DNA of 64,000 bases, taken from contig OY829545.1 in the NCBI GenBank assembly GCA_963691705.1, positions 33,405,475-33,469,474 on the forward strand, read 5' to 3'. The notes beneath the pieces are model-generated. The model was not told the origin of the DNA, ran no database searches, and saw only the letters and a program-made list of their open reading frames with translations. The stretch is from Viola odorata (Eukaryota > Streptophyta > Magnoliopsida > Malpighiales > Violaceae). Position 1 is the stretch's first letter. Every line of letters begins with the position of its first letter. Positions 1 through 10,776 of this stretch are shown in pieces. The position numbers were made by a program, and so were the translations under genes.

Positions 1-723
1 AATATAGCATATAAGTATAATAAATTAATTAACCAGACAAAAAAGATCATGCAACAAGGATTTCTAAATGACAAAAAGACATAAAACAACCCTGAACTTT
101 AATGTTTTGATTAATCGCAACCTTGATCTTTTATTTTATTTAATTACAACCTTGAACTTTAATATTTTGATTAATCGCAACCCTGCCATGTGGAGTCTAA
201 CATGGCAGGTTCCAGACGTGGCGAGTTGATGTGGCAACAATCTAGGGGATGACGTGGCACATAACGTCGGTCAACGATGCCGCGTCAGATTTCTGTCAAG
301 GTAGGGGGTGATTAAACAATACTGGCGACGACCAGGGTTGTAATTAAACAAAATAAAAGATCAGGGTTGCAATTAATTAAAACTTTAAAGTTCAGGGTTG
401 ATTTATAGCTTTATAACTAAAGACCACAGAGGGGGAGGGTACACGAAGCCAATATTTCTTGACAATCCCATAATAACTAATATTTTTGTGTAAGTACATA
501 GCAACATTTATTTAAGACCAATTTTTTTAGCCTAAAACGTCATTTAAAAAAAATCAGAATGAGTATATAACTTAAAATTGCAACTGATACATGTCTAGGA
601 AGCCTCTATCAACATTCCTTGAAGCCATTTTGCAAGACATAAGCCATAGTTATTATCGCTCAGCTGAAAGCTCTAAGCCAAGTATTGATTGCGAACCTCA
701 CTAGGCCTTGACAATACGCTAGG
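1..723. other. Outer flank of the nested cluster, no gene
   Basis: AT-rich sequence outside the outermost retrotransposon (E). Apart from the inverted-repeat element at 87-400 I see no coding region, promoter or RNA gene here. The last five bases before E, CTAGG at 719-723, should be its target-site duplication, but the other copy lies beyond the right edge and cannot be compared. Confidence 0.6.
87..400. repeat. Small terminal-inverted-repeat element (MITE-like), about 314 bp
   Basis: The left end starts CAACCCTGAACTTT and the right end reads AAAGTTCAGGGTTG, so the outer roughly 75 bases are imperfect inverted repeats. A second internal block (TGATCTTTTATTTTATTTAA on the left, its near complement at 340-362) also matches. 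The centre at 180-310 is GC-richer and contains the repeated word ACGTGGC/ACGTGGCA. No ORF of note. I could not fix a target-site duplication, because the flanks (ATAAAA left, ATTTAT right) may belong to the repeat. It shares the CCCTGAACT end motif with the larger element at 50652-52883 and may be a Mutator-type MITE; that class is inference. Confidence 0.65.
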
Positions 724-1231
724 TGATATTCCTATGTAGGGGGTGGGGTAATTCTGTCAGTGTGCGCTAAGAAGCGGCTGAGATCTTGGTTCCAATGTCA
801 CCTGCAAAGCACCGGAGGGGGGGTCCCTGATGTAGAATCTCCGACGATCAAGTTAGTTATCGGGGAGATTGCGTACAGAGAGAATTATGGACAAAAGTGT
901 ACCGTATGTGTTGTAAGTTGTCTTTGTTGATTCCGGGATCCTCTTAGGTAAGAGGGGAGGTAGGTATTTATACCCACACCAGTCCTGGCTATCGGGACAC
1001 GTGGCACTCCATAGCGGTGGCATTAAATGCAGGCTGAGGATAATGATCGCTCTTGATCCGTGACTCATGCGTACCGATAGAGGGCTATCGATTTAAGATA
1101 GTCTCGTCTGTTACGGGAACACCCACCGTTTTTACTCCTTGGTAAAGATAGCTATCGCTGTGGTGGTGGGGCCATGCGTGGTGTGGAGCTATCGGGTGAT
1201 ACTCATTTGGGTTATCTTCTATGTATTATCA
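724..1231 (-). repeat. 3' LTR of element E (508 bp)
   Basis: On the minus strand it begins TGATAATACATAG and ends GGAATATCA, the TG...CA form. Its R/U5 part aligns with the LTRs of B and C around ACCTGCAAAGC (800) and the G-run that follows. A minus-strand TATA-like box, GGTATAAATACC, lies at about 964-975. The right edge is set by the motif TTTTCAGTTGGGCTTA, which abuts the 3' LTR in both E and C. The left edge (TGATATTCC at 724) is set by alignment with the B LTR and is less certain. Confidence 0.75.
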
Positions 1232-1262
1232 TAAGCCCAACTGAAAATGAGCCCGAGTGTTT
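1232..1262 (-). other. Conserved 3' LTR junction motif of element E
   Basis: Directly inside the 3' LTR, where a polypurine tract is expected, the minus strand reads a run ending TTTTCAGTTGGGCTTA and then TGATAA. The same block, including the preceding CACTCGGGCTCA, abuts the 3' LTR of element C at 30686-30714. It is not purine-rich. Confidence 0.6.
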
Positions 1263-1607
1263 AGCAAGGGCTTCCATTACTTTCTTCTGCCTAGACTCAT
1301 CCGGGACCGTCCAAATGCATTTTTGTGATTCGGCTGACAGAATATCTGCTGAGTGGAAAGCTCATTAATTGTTCTGAACTTCATTAAATGCGACATAAGG
1401 GGTGATGATTGCCTCTGAATTTTGTAGGTTGACGTGGCTTCTTGGTGTCCATTAAATCGGATGCGATCGTTGGGTTCTGCCTCGACTACTAAAAAAGTTG
1501 TTCGTGTGTCAGGGCGAGTGGGTGCGTCGCCTCGTTTGAACGAGAGAGCGTCTATCCACGTGTTGTGTCCCGATAGGTGTCTTTGTCGAGGGACACGAGG
1601 CTTGGGT

Positions 1608-1619
1608 CTATAAAAGGCG
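1608..1619 (+). promoter_or_regulatory. TATA-like box for the antisense gene of element E
   Basis: TCTATAAAAGGC on the plus strand, followed by a pyrimidine-rich leader (TTCTCCCCCTCCC and onward), lies about 250 bases upstream of the ATG at 1856. This is the usual plant TATA/pyrimidine-initiator pattern. It points away from the 3' LTR, opposite to gag-pol transcription. Confidence 0.6.
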
Positions 1620-1855
1620 GTTCTCCCCCTCCCTTCACTTTTCCTTCTCTCCCAAAATTTTTAAAATTTTTCGCCCCGCTCCTCTCTAATTCGCTCCGCC
1701 CTCTTTAGGCGTCGTTCTGTCTTATTCAGGCGAGTTTGGTTGTGGCTGATAAAACTGCGGCCAGTTTCTCTTGTGGTTCCTAGTCCGGCGACCGTTCCAG
1801 GTACTCCTCAGTTTCCTTGTACTGTTATATTTTTTTTGCCCCTTAGGTTTAAACC

Positions 1856-4303
1856 ATGCCTCCTCGCGCCAAGCTTAGGATAAAGCCCAAATATCTGACT
1901 GGGTTAGAAATCAAGGACACCCCTTAGGATATAACTAACGAGGTGGAATTGTATGATGAATTGATGAATTTTAATACTTATATCCCGAAAGAGATTAAAG
2001 TAGGGGTAGCGGGTTATGACGTTAGGTTGAACAGTGCATTGGCTGGGAACAGGAGGGTTATGTATACTATGATGTTTTAGTATGGCTTTCGACTACCCCT
2101 CCACCCCTTGGTTAATAGTTTATTGGGTGTTTATGGTATTAACCCAACCCAAATTACCCACAACTCTTGGTCAGTTATCGGGGCCTTCATTCGAATAAGT
2201 GAGGTCCATGGCATCCGGGGTTTGACGCTCAACCTATTCAAATACCTCTTCAATTTCCAACTCCGGAGGAGTATGGTATCTCTTGCGCCCCAATGGAGTG
2301 ACGAAAGGCTCAAACCCTTTCTCTGGAAGTTCTAGGGTATTGAGTCGTCCATTCATTACTGGAAGGAGAGATGTTTTATTGCTACGCTATCGGCCCCCTG
2401 GTGGATTAGTGGTTTCAATCGAGATTTGCTAGAAAGGTCATGGGTGAGACCCGGGCCTGACGAGTTATCAAATGATGAGGTGGCCAAGCTTGACAAATTG
2501 CTCAGCATAAAGTGGGCTTTTCATTGCCGGAAGCTTGCCATCGGGTTATCCCTAACAGAAAGCCATACTGGTGAGTTTTTGTTATTTCTGTGCATACTGT
2601 GATTTTGCTAACTTTGATGTTGTTCTTCTGGTTGGAGAGGTTAAACCTGATTGGGTACCATAGTGTATGCGAAAGGGGAAGAAATGAACTTCTGACGATC
2701 CCCCTCCCACCAAGCATCAAGTGAAGAAAAGAGCCACAGGGGCCTCTACCTTTCGCACACGTAGCATCGCCACCATCCGGGATTCGATTGCCCCGGGATC
2801 CATCGATAGTCAGATTTTGGAGGTAGCTCGTGCTGGTGACATCGAGCTAACGGAGACACTAGTTACCATTGTTTCTTTAGCCGTCGGGGATCCTTCTGTA
2901 CGACCCACTCACCCGAAACTGGCCGCTCCTACATCTTCCTCTACTACTTCTGAAATGGAGCCTCTCTGACTCCGAAAGAGAGCCTTCATGGCACTCGAGA
3001 GAGCCGAGAAGAAGAAGAAGGATGAAGAGGGTTCATCCACAACACTCATGGCCAAGGTCTCTCCTCCCATCGGGCCTACTTCCTCTCCATTCCACGTGGA
3101 CCTCGAGGGGGATGATGTGCCTCGCGTTTCTGATTTGCTGGGGGACGACCCCTCCAATCCTCCTCAAACTCCTTCCCCGATGTCTTTCGGTGGTCCGGTG
3201 GCGAGCCTATCAGGTTTAGGGGTTCAGGGACCCTTGCCTCTATCACCCTCGCCATTTAGACCCAACTTAGGGGGTGCTAGGTTTGGTAACCGCACAAGTC
3301 CGGCTATCTCTGAGCCTCCTCTGGATATGGTTGTTTCTGTTGTTCCTCAACCTCCATCTCAGTCTTCCTCCGATCTTCCGAAGTTACCCTTTATTCCTGG
3401 CCCTCCGGTAAGTTACTCCTTTGTTTCTGACCACCACATTCGGGGTCCTACTCCTAACTTGGTTGTGCAACTCTCCTCTACTCCTGACGGTGTTGTTGCC
3501 TACCAGTTGAATCTGAGGGAACTTGGGTCCTTGGGTTTCCAATCTCTGGGTTTGTCGGAACCCTTTGCTCGCAATGGTTTCATGTCTGCCTTGTTCTCGG
3601 AGATGGCAATTTGTCCAGCTGATAGGGAGCTTTCTAACCAGATGGCACTCAATACTCAATTTGCCTAACTTCGGGGTAGTCTGTTTGGTTCTTTCTGCCA
3701 GTTCCAATACCTGACTGAGTCTGCAGACTGGGTTTTCAAGAGGGCCACCGATCTCCTAACAGAGGAGCGTTTGTTGCGTAATAGTGTTGTTGTCGATTGC
3801 CATCATTATCAGGGTGAGAATTCCAACCACATGAAGATGAAGGAGGAGCTTCAAAAGGCAATAGAGGGTTATCGAGAAGAATCTGTGTTAGTGGTAAATG
3901 CCAAAAAGGCAAAGGTTGGGGAGCTTTTGGAGCTCAATGGCAAGCTTCAATCAGATCTAGCTAAGGAGAAAGGGATAGGTCTTCAGGGGTCCATACTGAG
4001 CTAGTGGAGAAGCGGAAGGAGCTTGCGATAGTTCCCAAGAGGATATCCTGGTAGCGGGATAAGACTTTGGATGCCTTGATGGATGCTTTTGTGGAGTGTA
4101 AGGGGTCGAAAGAGCTTGACCTAGAGGCTCTTGAGCCTTTTGTGGTGAAGCATATGGCTCTGATTGATGAGAGTAAGTTTGGGCAGTCAAGTGATGATGA
4201 GGCAGAAGTTACGGATGAAAACCAAGCTCCTACGGGTGCTGATGAGAACCAAGCTCCACCGGGTGCGGATAAAGAGCAAACTCCTCCAGCTGCTGATACC
4301 TGA
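1856..4303 (+). pseudogene. Antisense gene of element E, PF04195-like domain plus coiled coil, broken
   Basis: The plus-strand reading starts MPPRAKLRIKP at 1856. Residues about 40-230 (to 2570) form a domain like the Pfam 'putative gypsy type transposon' family: N-x-ALAGNRRVMYTMMF, YGFRLPLHPLV, GINPTQITHNSW, then a W-rich end. A 67-nt intron (2571-2637) follows, then a Pro/Ser-rich linker, a coiled-coil stretch (about 3820-3990, MKMKEELQKAIEGYREE) and a C-terminal acidic tail with three copies of a DENQAPxGA-like repeat (4206-4300). Breaks: stops near 1925, 2078 and 2333, two near 2670-2690, TGA at 2967, TAA at 3666, a frameshift near 3975 and a stop at 4052. It is homologous to genes 2 and 3 of elements B and C. 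It lies antisense to E's gag-pol. Molecular function is unknown. Confidence 0.7.
2571..2637 (+). other. Predicted 67-nt intron in the antisense gene of E
   Basis: Donor GTGAGT at 2571, branch-like TTGCTAAC near 2606-2613, acceptor AG at 2636-2637 after a T-rich run. Removing it joins ...HT to EVKPDW in one frame and gives the same residue order (VKP) as at the gene 3 intron of element C. Left in, the intron supplies stop codons. Confidence 0.6.
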
Positions 4304-4821
4304 TTGTGCTTTCTCCTTTATTCTTGGATTTGTGGATACCAAATACAAACTTTTGTGTAATGAACTAATTTTATTTGTTTTGATCTTCTCGTTCTTATTC
4401 CCGTTTGATCTTTCTACGTCTTTCTGCATGGCTAGTTTTAAACTTGTGCTCATAACAAATAAACATTCCAGAACGAATGAATTTTTTTAGTGATTGACGC
4501 TGTCATTATATTGTGATAGTGATATGCTTTAGTGTAGTACATATATATTCTAACGAAAAGATTTTTAGAAAAAGTAGTTTACCGGTATGGGTTTCAGAAA
4601 CCTAAATATTTTCTGATGGGATGAATGTTGTTCTTCTGGGTTTTGACAAAGCTCCTTTAGGGATTTTGATTTTGTTTGCAACAGTTCTCTGTGTTTGACA
4701 ACTTTTGGAATAAATGTTGGCTAAAACAGTAATTGCTTTAAGTCGACTTTTCCAACAGTCGCATCTTTTCAAGGAATGGTTGTGTCCTTATTAATGGTTG
4801 CGTCTTTCTAGGCGTCCTCCA
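4304..4821. other. Non-coding part of element E, up to the insertion site of A
   Basis: AT-rich 3' flank of the antisense gene, with AATAAA-like words near 4456. I see no ORF or motif. The last five bases, CTCCA at 4817-4821, are the left copy of the target-site duplication of element A. The right copy is at 57607-57611. Confidence 0.6.
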
Positions 4822-5472
4822 TGATACGATCCTCATATCGCAAACCGCGTGGGCCAAGCAACGCGCAAGCATAGGCGCACCGAGAAGCCTAAGACGGCTA
4901 GGTTTGGCGACGGCTAGGTCTTGGAAAAGGAAGAGCATGGATCAATATTTCCTATTTTGTATGCTTTTAATTACTATGTAGAGCTTTGGCTTATTTAGGA
5001 GTTTATTGTTTAGGAGTTTTATTTATTTAGGAATTACTTGTTTATGAATTATCTATTTAGGAATTATTTATTTCTAAGTTTGTATTTTCCTAGCCTATTT
5101 AAAGGCCAAGCCGTATGAATAAAAGATGTTGATTATTTTTGGAAAAAAATGAGACTTTGTCTTTGAGAGGTGCGTCCTCGTAAACCGTTCCTATGGAACC
5201 TTGTTCTATTCCTAGTTTTGCAAGCTGAGAGTAGCCACAAGTAAAGCCCGAAATTGCTATCCATTGGAGCACTCGTTCCTTGGAGTACCAAGCATTGCGA
5301 CTTGGAGATTCAAGGGTTTGTTTCAAGAACCTCAAGAATTCTGCGTGGAGTGCCAAGCATAGTGACTTGGAGATTCACGTGTCTTCGTGAGTTAAATTCC
5401 GCATTCGAAATCCAAGCTTTGAACTAGATCACAACTTCATTGTTAAGTCTCTAGGCGACTGGAGCCTCATCA
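4822..5472 (+). repeat. 5' LTR of element A (651 bp)
   Basis: Starts TGATACGATCC and ends CCTCATCA. It has a TATA-like CTATTTAAAGG at 5094-5104, an AATAAA at about 5117 and a region of internal similarity (TGCCAAGCAT.GCGACTTGGAGATTCA) occurring twice at 5288-5374. By eye it differs from the 3' LTR at about 16 positions (roughly 2.4 percent). Confidence 0.9.
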
Positions 5473-5474
5473 GT

Positions 5475-5490
5475 TGGTAGCGGAGCTCAG
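5475..5490 (+). promoter_or_regulatory. Primer-binding site of element A
   Basis: TGGTAGCGGAGCTCAG begins two bases after the LTR. It resembles the initiator-tRNA-Met site (TGGTATCAGAGC) with several changes, so the tRNA is uncertain. Confidence 0.55.
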
Positions 5491-6299
5491 CTGTCCTGAC
5501 TTGGTAAATCTATCACTTTTAAATAATTTCATTTTCTTTGTTAGAATTGGTATTCATTCATTCTCTTCTACACCAATTCTCTTGCGTGTTGTGTGTTAGT
5601 GTTCTTGTGTCAATTTGTGTCTTGTGTGTGCGATTAGTGTGCAAATCTTCTCAAAGATTTGTAGGTCTTTACTATTGTAAAAAAAAACATAAACAAAGTC
5701 CCCCAAAGTGTCTTAGTTAATTTGTATTTTCAGTTGCATTGAATTTCAAAAAAAAAAAAAAAAAAGTGAAACAATTTCATCAAAAACAAAACAGAGGCGA
5801 AATCAATACCATTCAAACAAAAAAAGGGGGGAACTTCAAAATCAAATACTAGAGTGAATTTGTGACTCATAGCAAAAAGAATCATTAGATTTCGAATTGG
5901 GAATCAAAAGTTGTGGCAAAAACAAGTTTCAAAACCCTAATCGCATGCCATTAGCGTTTTTGAGTTTGTAAACTGACTCAATCTGATTATTTTGAGCTTT
6001 TCTTTGATTCTACTACTACTGTGACTTTCTACTCTGTAGTATACTTGAATAATTGATTGATTCGAGTATATTACCTCAAAATTTCCTTCTACACTAGTTT
6101 TCTTTGTGTGTCTCTTTGGAAGCTTTTTCTTGAGAATTCTTCGAGTCAGGTTCATCTTGGACACGTTGGAGGTGGATCTGGACAGTTTTCTTTGAGAGAT
6201 TTTGTGAGACTCATAGAGAGACAAACACGAGAGTAAACACGTGAGGGAGAGATAATTTTAGGCAATTTTACGCTTGGAAATTTTCTTGTGATTTTCAGG
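5491..6299 (+). other. 5' leader of element A
   Basis: AT-rich untranslated leader with an A-run at about 5748-5764. It contains CAAAGTCCCCCAAAGTGTC at 5694-5712; a related word recurs several times at 56530-56660 in the 3' part of A. No coding region seen. TTTTCAG just before the ATG at 6300 could be a leader splice acceptor, but I found no convincing donor. Confidence 0.5.
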
Positions 6300-8040
6300 A
6301 TGTCAGGAGATTTAGGAAAGGAACAAACGGCTGATGTAGCCAAGGTATTACAAGACATAGCAGCCCATCTCTAGCACCTAAACGCTTGGAAGCAGCAGGT
6401 TGAGACTAGGGAACGTGAGAGTAGGGTTCCACAAGCCCCCGGGGCACACTTTGTGCAACATCTAAACCCTAGGGTAAACAGAGAGGCATATGCGCCTCCA
6501 CCGAGCGATGACCAGTTCAGTGAGCAAGAGGTAGAGGGTTCTGAAGATGAGGGTGAGGAGGAGCTTCACATGACAGGACCGAGGGGTTTCCAAATGCGCC
6601 GAGGAGGTGCGCATGGACGTGGCAGACGCGCCTTTGGTGGGCGAGACCGTCACCTTGAACAGCCGCGTCATGAGGAGCGCGAGCGAGCTGACAATCATGT
6701 TGGGAATGTCAAGCTTAAGGTTCCAGCCTTCGAAGGGAAGGATGACCCCGAACCCTACTTGGTTTGGGAACGAAAGACTGAGGCCATTTTTCAGTGTCAC
6801 AACTACACGGATGAGAAAAAGATAAGGTTAGTGTCCGTATAGTTCTTTGGTTATGCTGCCGAGTGGTGGGAGCTAGTCAGTGAGGATTTGAGAGGTCCCA
6901 TGACTACTTGGGAAAACATGAAGTTTTGTGCAACACCTAAACCCTAGGGTAAACAGAGAGGCATATGCGCCTCCACCGAGCGATGACCAGTTCAGTGAGC
7001 AAGAGGTAGAGGGTTCTGAAGATGAGGGTGAGGAGGAGCTTCACATGACAAGACCGAGGGGTTTCCAAATGCGCCGAGGAGGTGCGCATGGACGTGGCAG
7101 ACGCGCCTTTGGTGGGCGAGACCATCACCTTGAACAGCCGTGTCACGAGGAGCGCGAGCGAGCTGACAATCATGTTGGGAATGTCAAGCTTAAGGTTCCA
7201 GCCTTCGAAGGGAAGGATGACCCCGAACCCTACTTGGTTTGGGAACGAAAGATGGAGGCCATTTTTCGGTGTCATAACTACACGGATGAGAAAAAGTTAA
7301 GGTTAGCGTCTGTAGAGTTCTTTGGTTATGCTGCCGAGTGGTGGGAGCAAGTCAGTGAGGATTTGAGGTCCTATGACTAGTTGGGAAAACATGAAGTTGC
7401 AAATGAAGAGGAGGTTTGTCCCACCGTACTACCATAGGGACCGACTTCAGTGCTTGCAAAAACTCACCCAAGGGTCCAAAACAGTGAATGACTATCACAA
7501 CGAGTTGGAAGTTCTTATGGCTAGGGTTAATGTGATAGAAGATGAGGAAGCTAAGATGGCTAGGTTTCTTGGAGGACTGAACCGAGGGATAACAGATTCA
7601 TTGGAGTTGCTTCCATATAGGACGTTGGAGGAGATGCTCCACATGGCTGCAAAGATTGAGAGGCAACGCAAGGCTAAGGCAGCTTATTCTAAGCCGTCTA
7701 CTTTTGTGTCTCGGACTTCCACTTGGAACAATTCTACATGGTCCAAGGGGACACAAGGACAGCAAGGACACACCCAAGGTATCTAAGCCTTCATATGGTA
7801 CCAAAGGTAATTCGGTAAACCCTACTCCTTCTAAAGTTCCAATTCCTAATACTAACTGTGTGCCTACTCGAGACATAGTGTGTTTTAAGTGTAGTGGCCG
7901 AGGCCATAAGCAGGCCGAATGTCCCAACAAGGGAGTTCTGATCATTAGGGACAATGGAGAGATGGATTCGGAGGATGATTGTGAGATAGTGGAGGATTCG
8001 GAAGAGGACAGTGAGGAAGAAGAGGAGGGTCATGATGCTA
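6300..8040 (+). pseudogene. gag region of element A, with an internal tandem duplication
   Basis: Starts MSGDLGKEQTADVAKVL at 6300, with a stop at codon 25 (TAG, 6372). Gag core: KVPAFEGKDDPEPYLVWE, HNYTDEKK, FFGYAAEWWE, then RRFVPPYYHRD and MARFLGGLNRGI at 7411-7590. The part from 6451 is duplicated (6451-6925 and 6926-7398), so the first half of the core occurs twice. Copy 2 has lost two bases near 7367, shifting the frame, and another shift occurs near 7770. A CCHC knuckle, C-F-K-C-SGRG-H-KQAE-C, lies at 7881-7922. Gag would coat element RNA in virus-like particles. It cannot be made as one protein here. Confidence 0.8.
6451..7398 (+). repeat. 475-bp direct tandem duplication inside gag of A
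   Basis: Copy 1 is 6451-6925 and copy 2 is 6926-7398. Both begin TTGTGCAACA and end CATGAAGTT. They differ at a small number of positions, including a two-base loss in copy 2, and copy 1 alone has the TAG at 6840. Confidence 0.9.
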
Positions 8041-8831
8041 GGGTTTGTGATCCGGTTACCCTAGTAGTTCGGAGGAATTTGAGTGTGCAGCCAAGGGCCG
8101 AAACTTGTGAGGAGGAACAAAGGGAGAACTTATTCCATGCTAGGTGCCACATTGGTACTAAGGTATGCTCTCTTATTATTGATAATGGCTCATGTACTAA
8201 TTGTGCTAGTACGCTTCTTGTGCACAAATTAGGGTTACCTATGGTGAGACATCCAAAGCCGTACACTTTGCAATGGATGAATGATGGAGTCGGCCTTAAG
8301 GTGTCTAGACAAGTGTTGGTGAGTTTTTCTATTGGGAAATACCGAGATGAGATATGGTGTGACGTTGTCCCAATGCAATCGTCACATGTGCTACTTGGCC
8401 GACCTTGGCAATTTGACCGCAACACCATTCACGAAGGGAGGAGCAATCAGTACAAGCTTGAGAAGGAAGGAGTGAAGTTCACACTTGCGCCCCTTACACC
8501 TAAGCAAGTGCTTGAGGACCAGCTCTGGTTAGAGAAGTCCTATACTGAATTTGAGGCCTCACGGCTTGTAGACAAAAGAATTGATGAAAACAGCCCCCGT
8601 GAAAAAAATGAGCACGGGTTTGAAAGAAAAGAAAAGAATGAAAACAGCCCCCATGAAAAAAGTGAGCACGGGTTAAAAACAGAAAAGAAAGAGCCTGAAA
8701 AAGAAAATAAAAGGCAAGAAAAAGAAAAGAAAGTGAACTTGTATGCGAAAGCAAAACATTTACGCCGAGCGCTTGTTTTACAAAAACAGTTTTGTGGCGA
8801 GAAATCGCCCTTTGATTTTTCTTTGCTTTAA
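8041..8831 (+). CDS. Protease region of element A
   Basis: Open from the gag C-terminus to 8831. Aspartic protease motif I-I-D-N-G-S at about 8175-8192 (DNG where DSG or DTG is usual), followed by the flap and the later HVLLGRPW motif near 8388-8411. The C-terminal part (8580-8750) is very Lys/Glu-rich, with two copies of an ENSP(R/H)EK-EHG unit. It would cleave the Gag-Pol polyprotein. RT follows in another frame. Confidence 0.75.
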
Positions 8832-10333
8832 ATCTTTTTGTTTGAGCACTACTAACCTTGATCCTTTATCTTATGTGCCTTATTCTATCTTGGCTGTTTT
8901 GCAGGAATTCAAAGATGTAACACCCGAAGAGATGCCGCCCGGTTTGCCTCCAATCCGCGGCATAGAGCACTAAATTGATTTTGTGCCGGGTTCGACTATC
9001 CTAAACAGACCAGCCTATAGGAGCAACCCCGAGGAGACTAAGGAACTTCAGAGGTAGGTTGATGAGCTCCTTAGCAAGGGATATGTCCGAGAGAGCTTGT
9101 CTCCATGCGCCGTTCCAGTGCTTCTAGTGCCAAAGAAAGGTGGAACTTGGCGAATGTGTGTTGACTGCCGAGCTGTCAACAAAATTACGGTAAAGTATCA
9201 TCACCCCATACCTCACTTAGATGATATGTTAGATGAGCTTAGTGGTAGTGTAATCTTTTCTAAAATTGATCTCATGAGCGGCTATCATCAAATTAGAATG
9301 AAAGAGGGTGATGAATAGAAAACGACATTTAAAACAAAGTATGGATTGTATGAATGGTTAGTGATGCCGTTCGGATTGACTAATTCCCCAAGTACTTTCA
9401 TGAGACTTATGAACCATGTTCTTAGGCGATTCATAGGAAAATTTATTGTTGTATACTTTGATGACATCTTAGTTTACAGCAAATCTTTGCATGATCATGT
9501 TTTACACCGTAAGGAGATTTTTCTAACCTTGCGTGAAGAGAAGCTTTATGCTAAGCTCTCCAAGTGCTCTTTTGCTTTAGAACAGGTTGAGTTTTTAGGA
9601 TTTCTTGTGGGCAAGGACGGTGTGAAGGTGGATGAAGCGAAGGTGCAAGCGATCAAGGAGTGACCTACGCCAAAAATAGCAAGCGACATCCGCTCCTTTC
9701 ACGGCTTAGCTCCTTTTATCGTCGTTTCATTCGTGATTTTAGTACTCTTGCTACCCCACTTAATGACCTAACTAAGAAACATATTAATTTCAGGTGGGAG
9801 GAACCTCAAGAGGCCGTATTCCAAGCGTTGAAGGACAAGCTGTCCAACGCACCTGTGTTAGCCCCACCTGACTTTGACAAGCCATTTGAGTTGGAGTGCG
9901 ACGCAAGTGGAATCGGTATAGGTGTTGTTTTGATGCAAGAGAAGAAGCCAATAGCCTTCTTTAGTGAGAAGCTCAAGGATGCCCAGCTGCGTTACTCGAC
10001 ATATGACAAAGAGCTTTATGCGCTAGTTAGGGCTTTCGAGGTTTGGCAACACTGCTTGATGCCAAGGGAATTTGTGGTGCACACCGACCACTTGAGCCTC
10101 AAATACCTAAAGGGACAAGGGAAGTTGAATAGGAGACATGCCGTGTGGCTGGAGTTCTTGGAAGCTTTCCCTTATCACATCAAGTACAAGGAAGGAAAAG
10201 ACAATGTTGTAGCCGACACATTGTCTAGGAGGTATGCCTTGATCTCTTCGTTAAGTGTCAAATTTTTAGGGTTTTCTCAAATAATCCCACTCTACCCTAC
10301 TGATTTGGATTTTGGTGAGATCTATAAGACTTG
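8832..10333 (+). pseudogene. Reverse transcriptase and RNase H of element A
   Basis: Reads PEEMPPGLPPIRGIEH (to 8973), then the fingers-palm RT motifs [14 protein letters not shown] and [25 protein letters not shown] and the catalytic YFDD at 9454-9465. RNase H follows at about 9860-10220 ([44 protein letters not shown]). In-frame stops at 8971, 9052, 9316 and 9661 and a frameshift near 9700 break it. The frame is cut by B at codons ...IYKTC and resumes exactly at 40473. Confidence 0.85.
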
Positions 10334-10748
10334 TGTTAAGATTTTATCTCTTATGTGATCGGGGGGGTTGACTTCCATTGGTCGGAGTTGCTGTAGTTGC
10401 CGTCGAATCCACCTGCAAGGCGCCGGAGGGGGGGCTCCGACGTAGACACTCCGATCCTTAAGTCAGTAAGTGTTTCAAAAATAGCAGCGGTTCTAGTAAG
10501 TGAATTCTCGCTTACTTGATGATTTTCATTATGGGGTATTTATAGGCCACTGGAGGCGATAGCTGGGCATGAGGGCGATATCCAGGTGAGACGTCGCTCC
10601 TGATGACATCACGAGCGATACCTTAACCCGACGTTATCAGCGATACCTGAGTTAACGTCAAGGTTGATATCTCCGAGGAGGGTACCAGGGGCGATACCTA
10701 CGATCATGTCGGGGGCGATAGCTCTATAGGTCCCTGGGATGGGATGAT
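10334..10748 (-). repeat. 3' LTR of element B, truncated (415 bp remain)
   Basis: Matches the 5' LTR (39904-40298) up to GGGATGATG and then stops abruptly at 10748, where gene 0 sequence begins. The outer part of U3 (about 175 bp) and the approximately 1 kb that in C lies between gene 0 and the LTR are missing. It still has the TATA-like stretch on the minus strand (GGCCTATAAATACCCC, 10535-10550) that the 5' LTR has lost. Confidence 0.85.
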
Positions 10749-10776
10749 GGCGCTCTTCTCATCTTTTGTAATTGGC

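Noticed and set aside
1801..1852. Possible leader intron just before the ATG at 1856, and similar CAG/GTA...TAG words before the gene 2 ATGs
   Set aside because: The distances (25-50 nt) are too short for ordinary plant introns and the acceptors are not conserved between copies.
4738..5356. Minus-strand ORFs in the A LTR, repeated at 56832-57490
   Set aside because: Both copies are LTR sequence; the frames run against element A and match no family.
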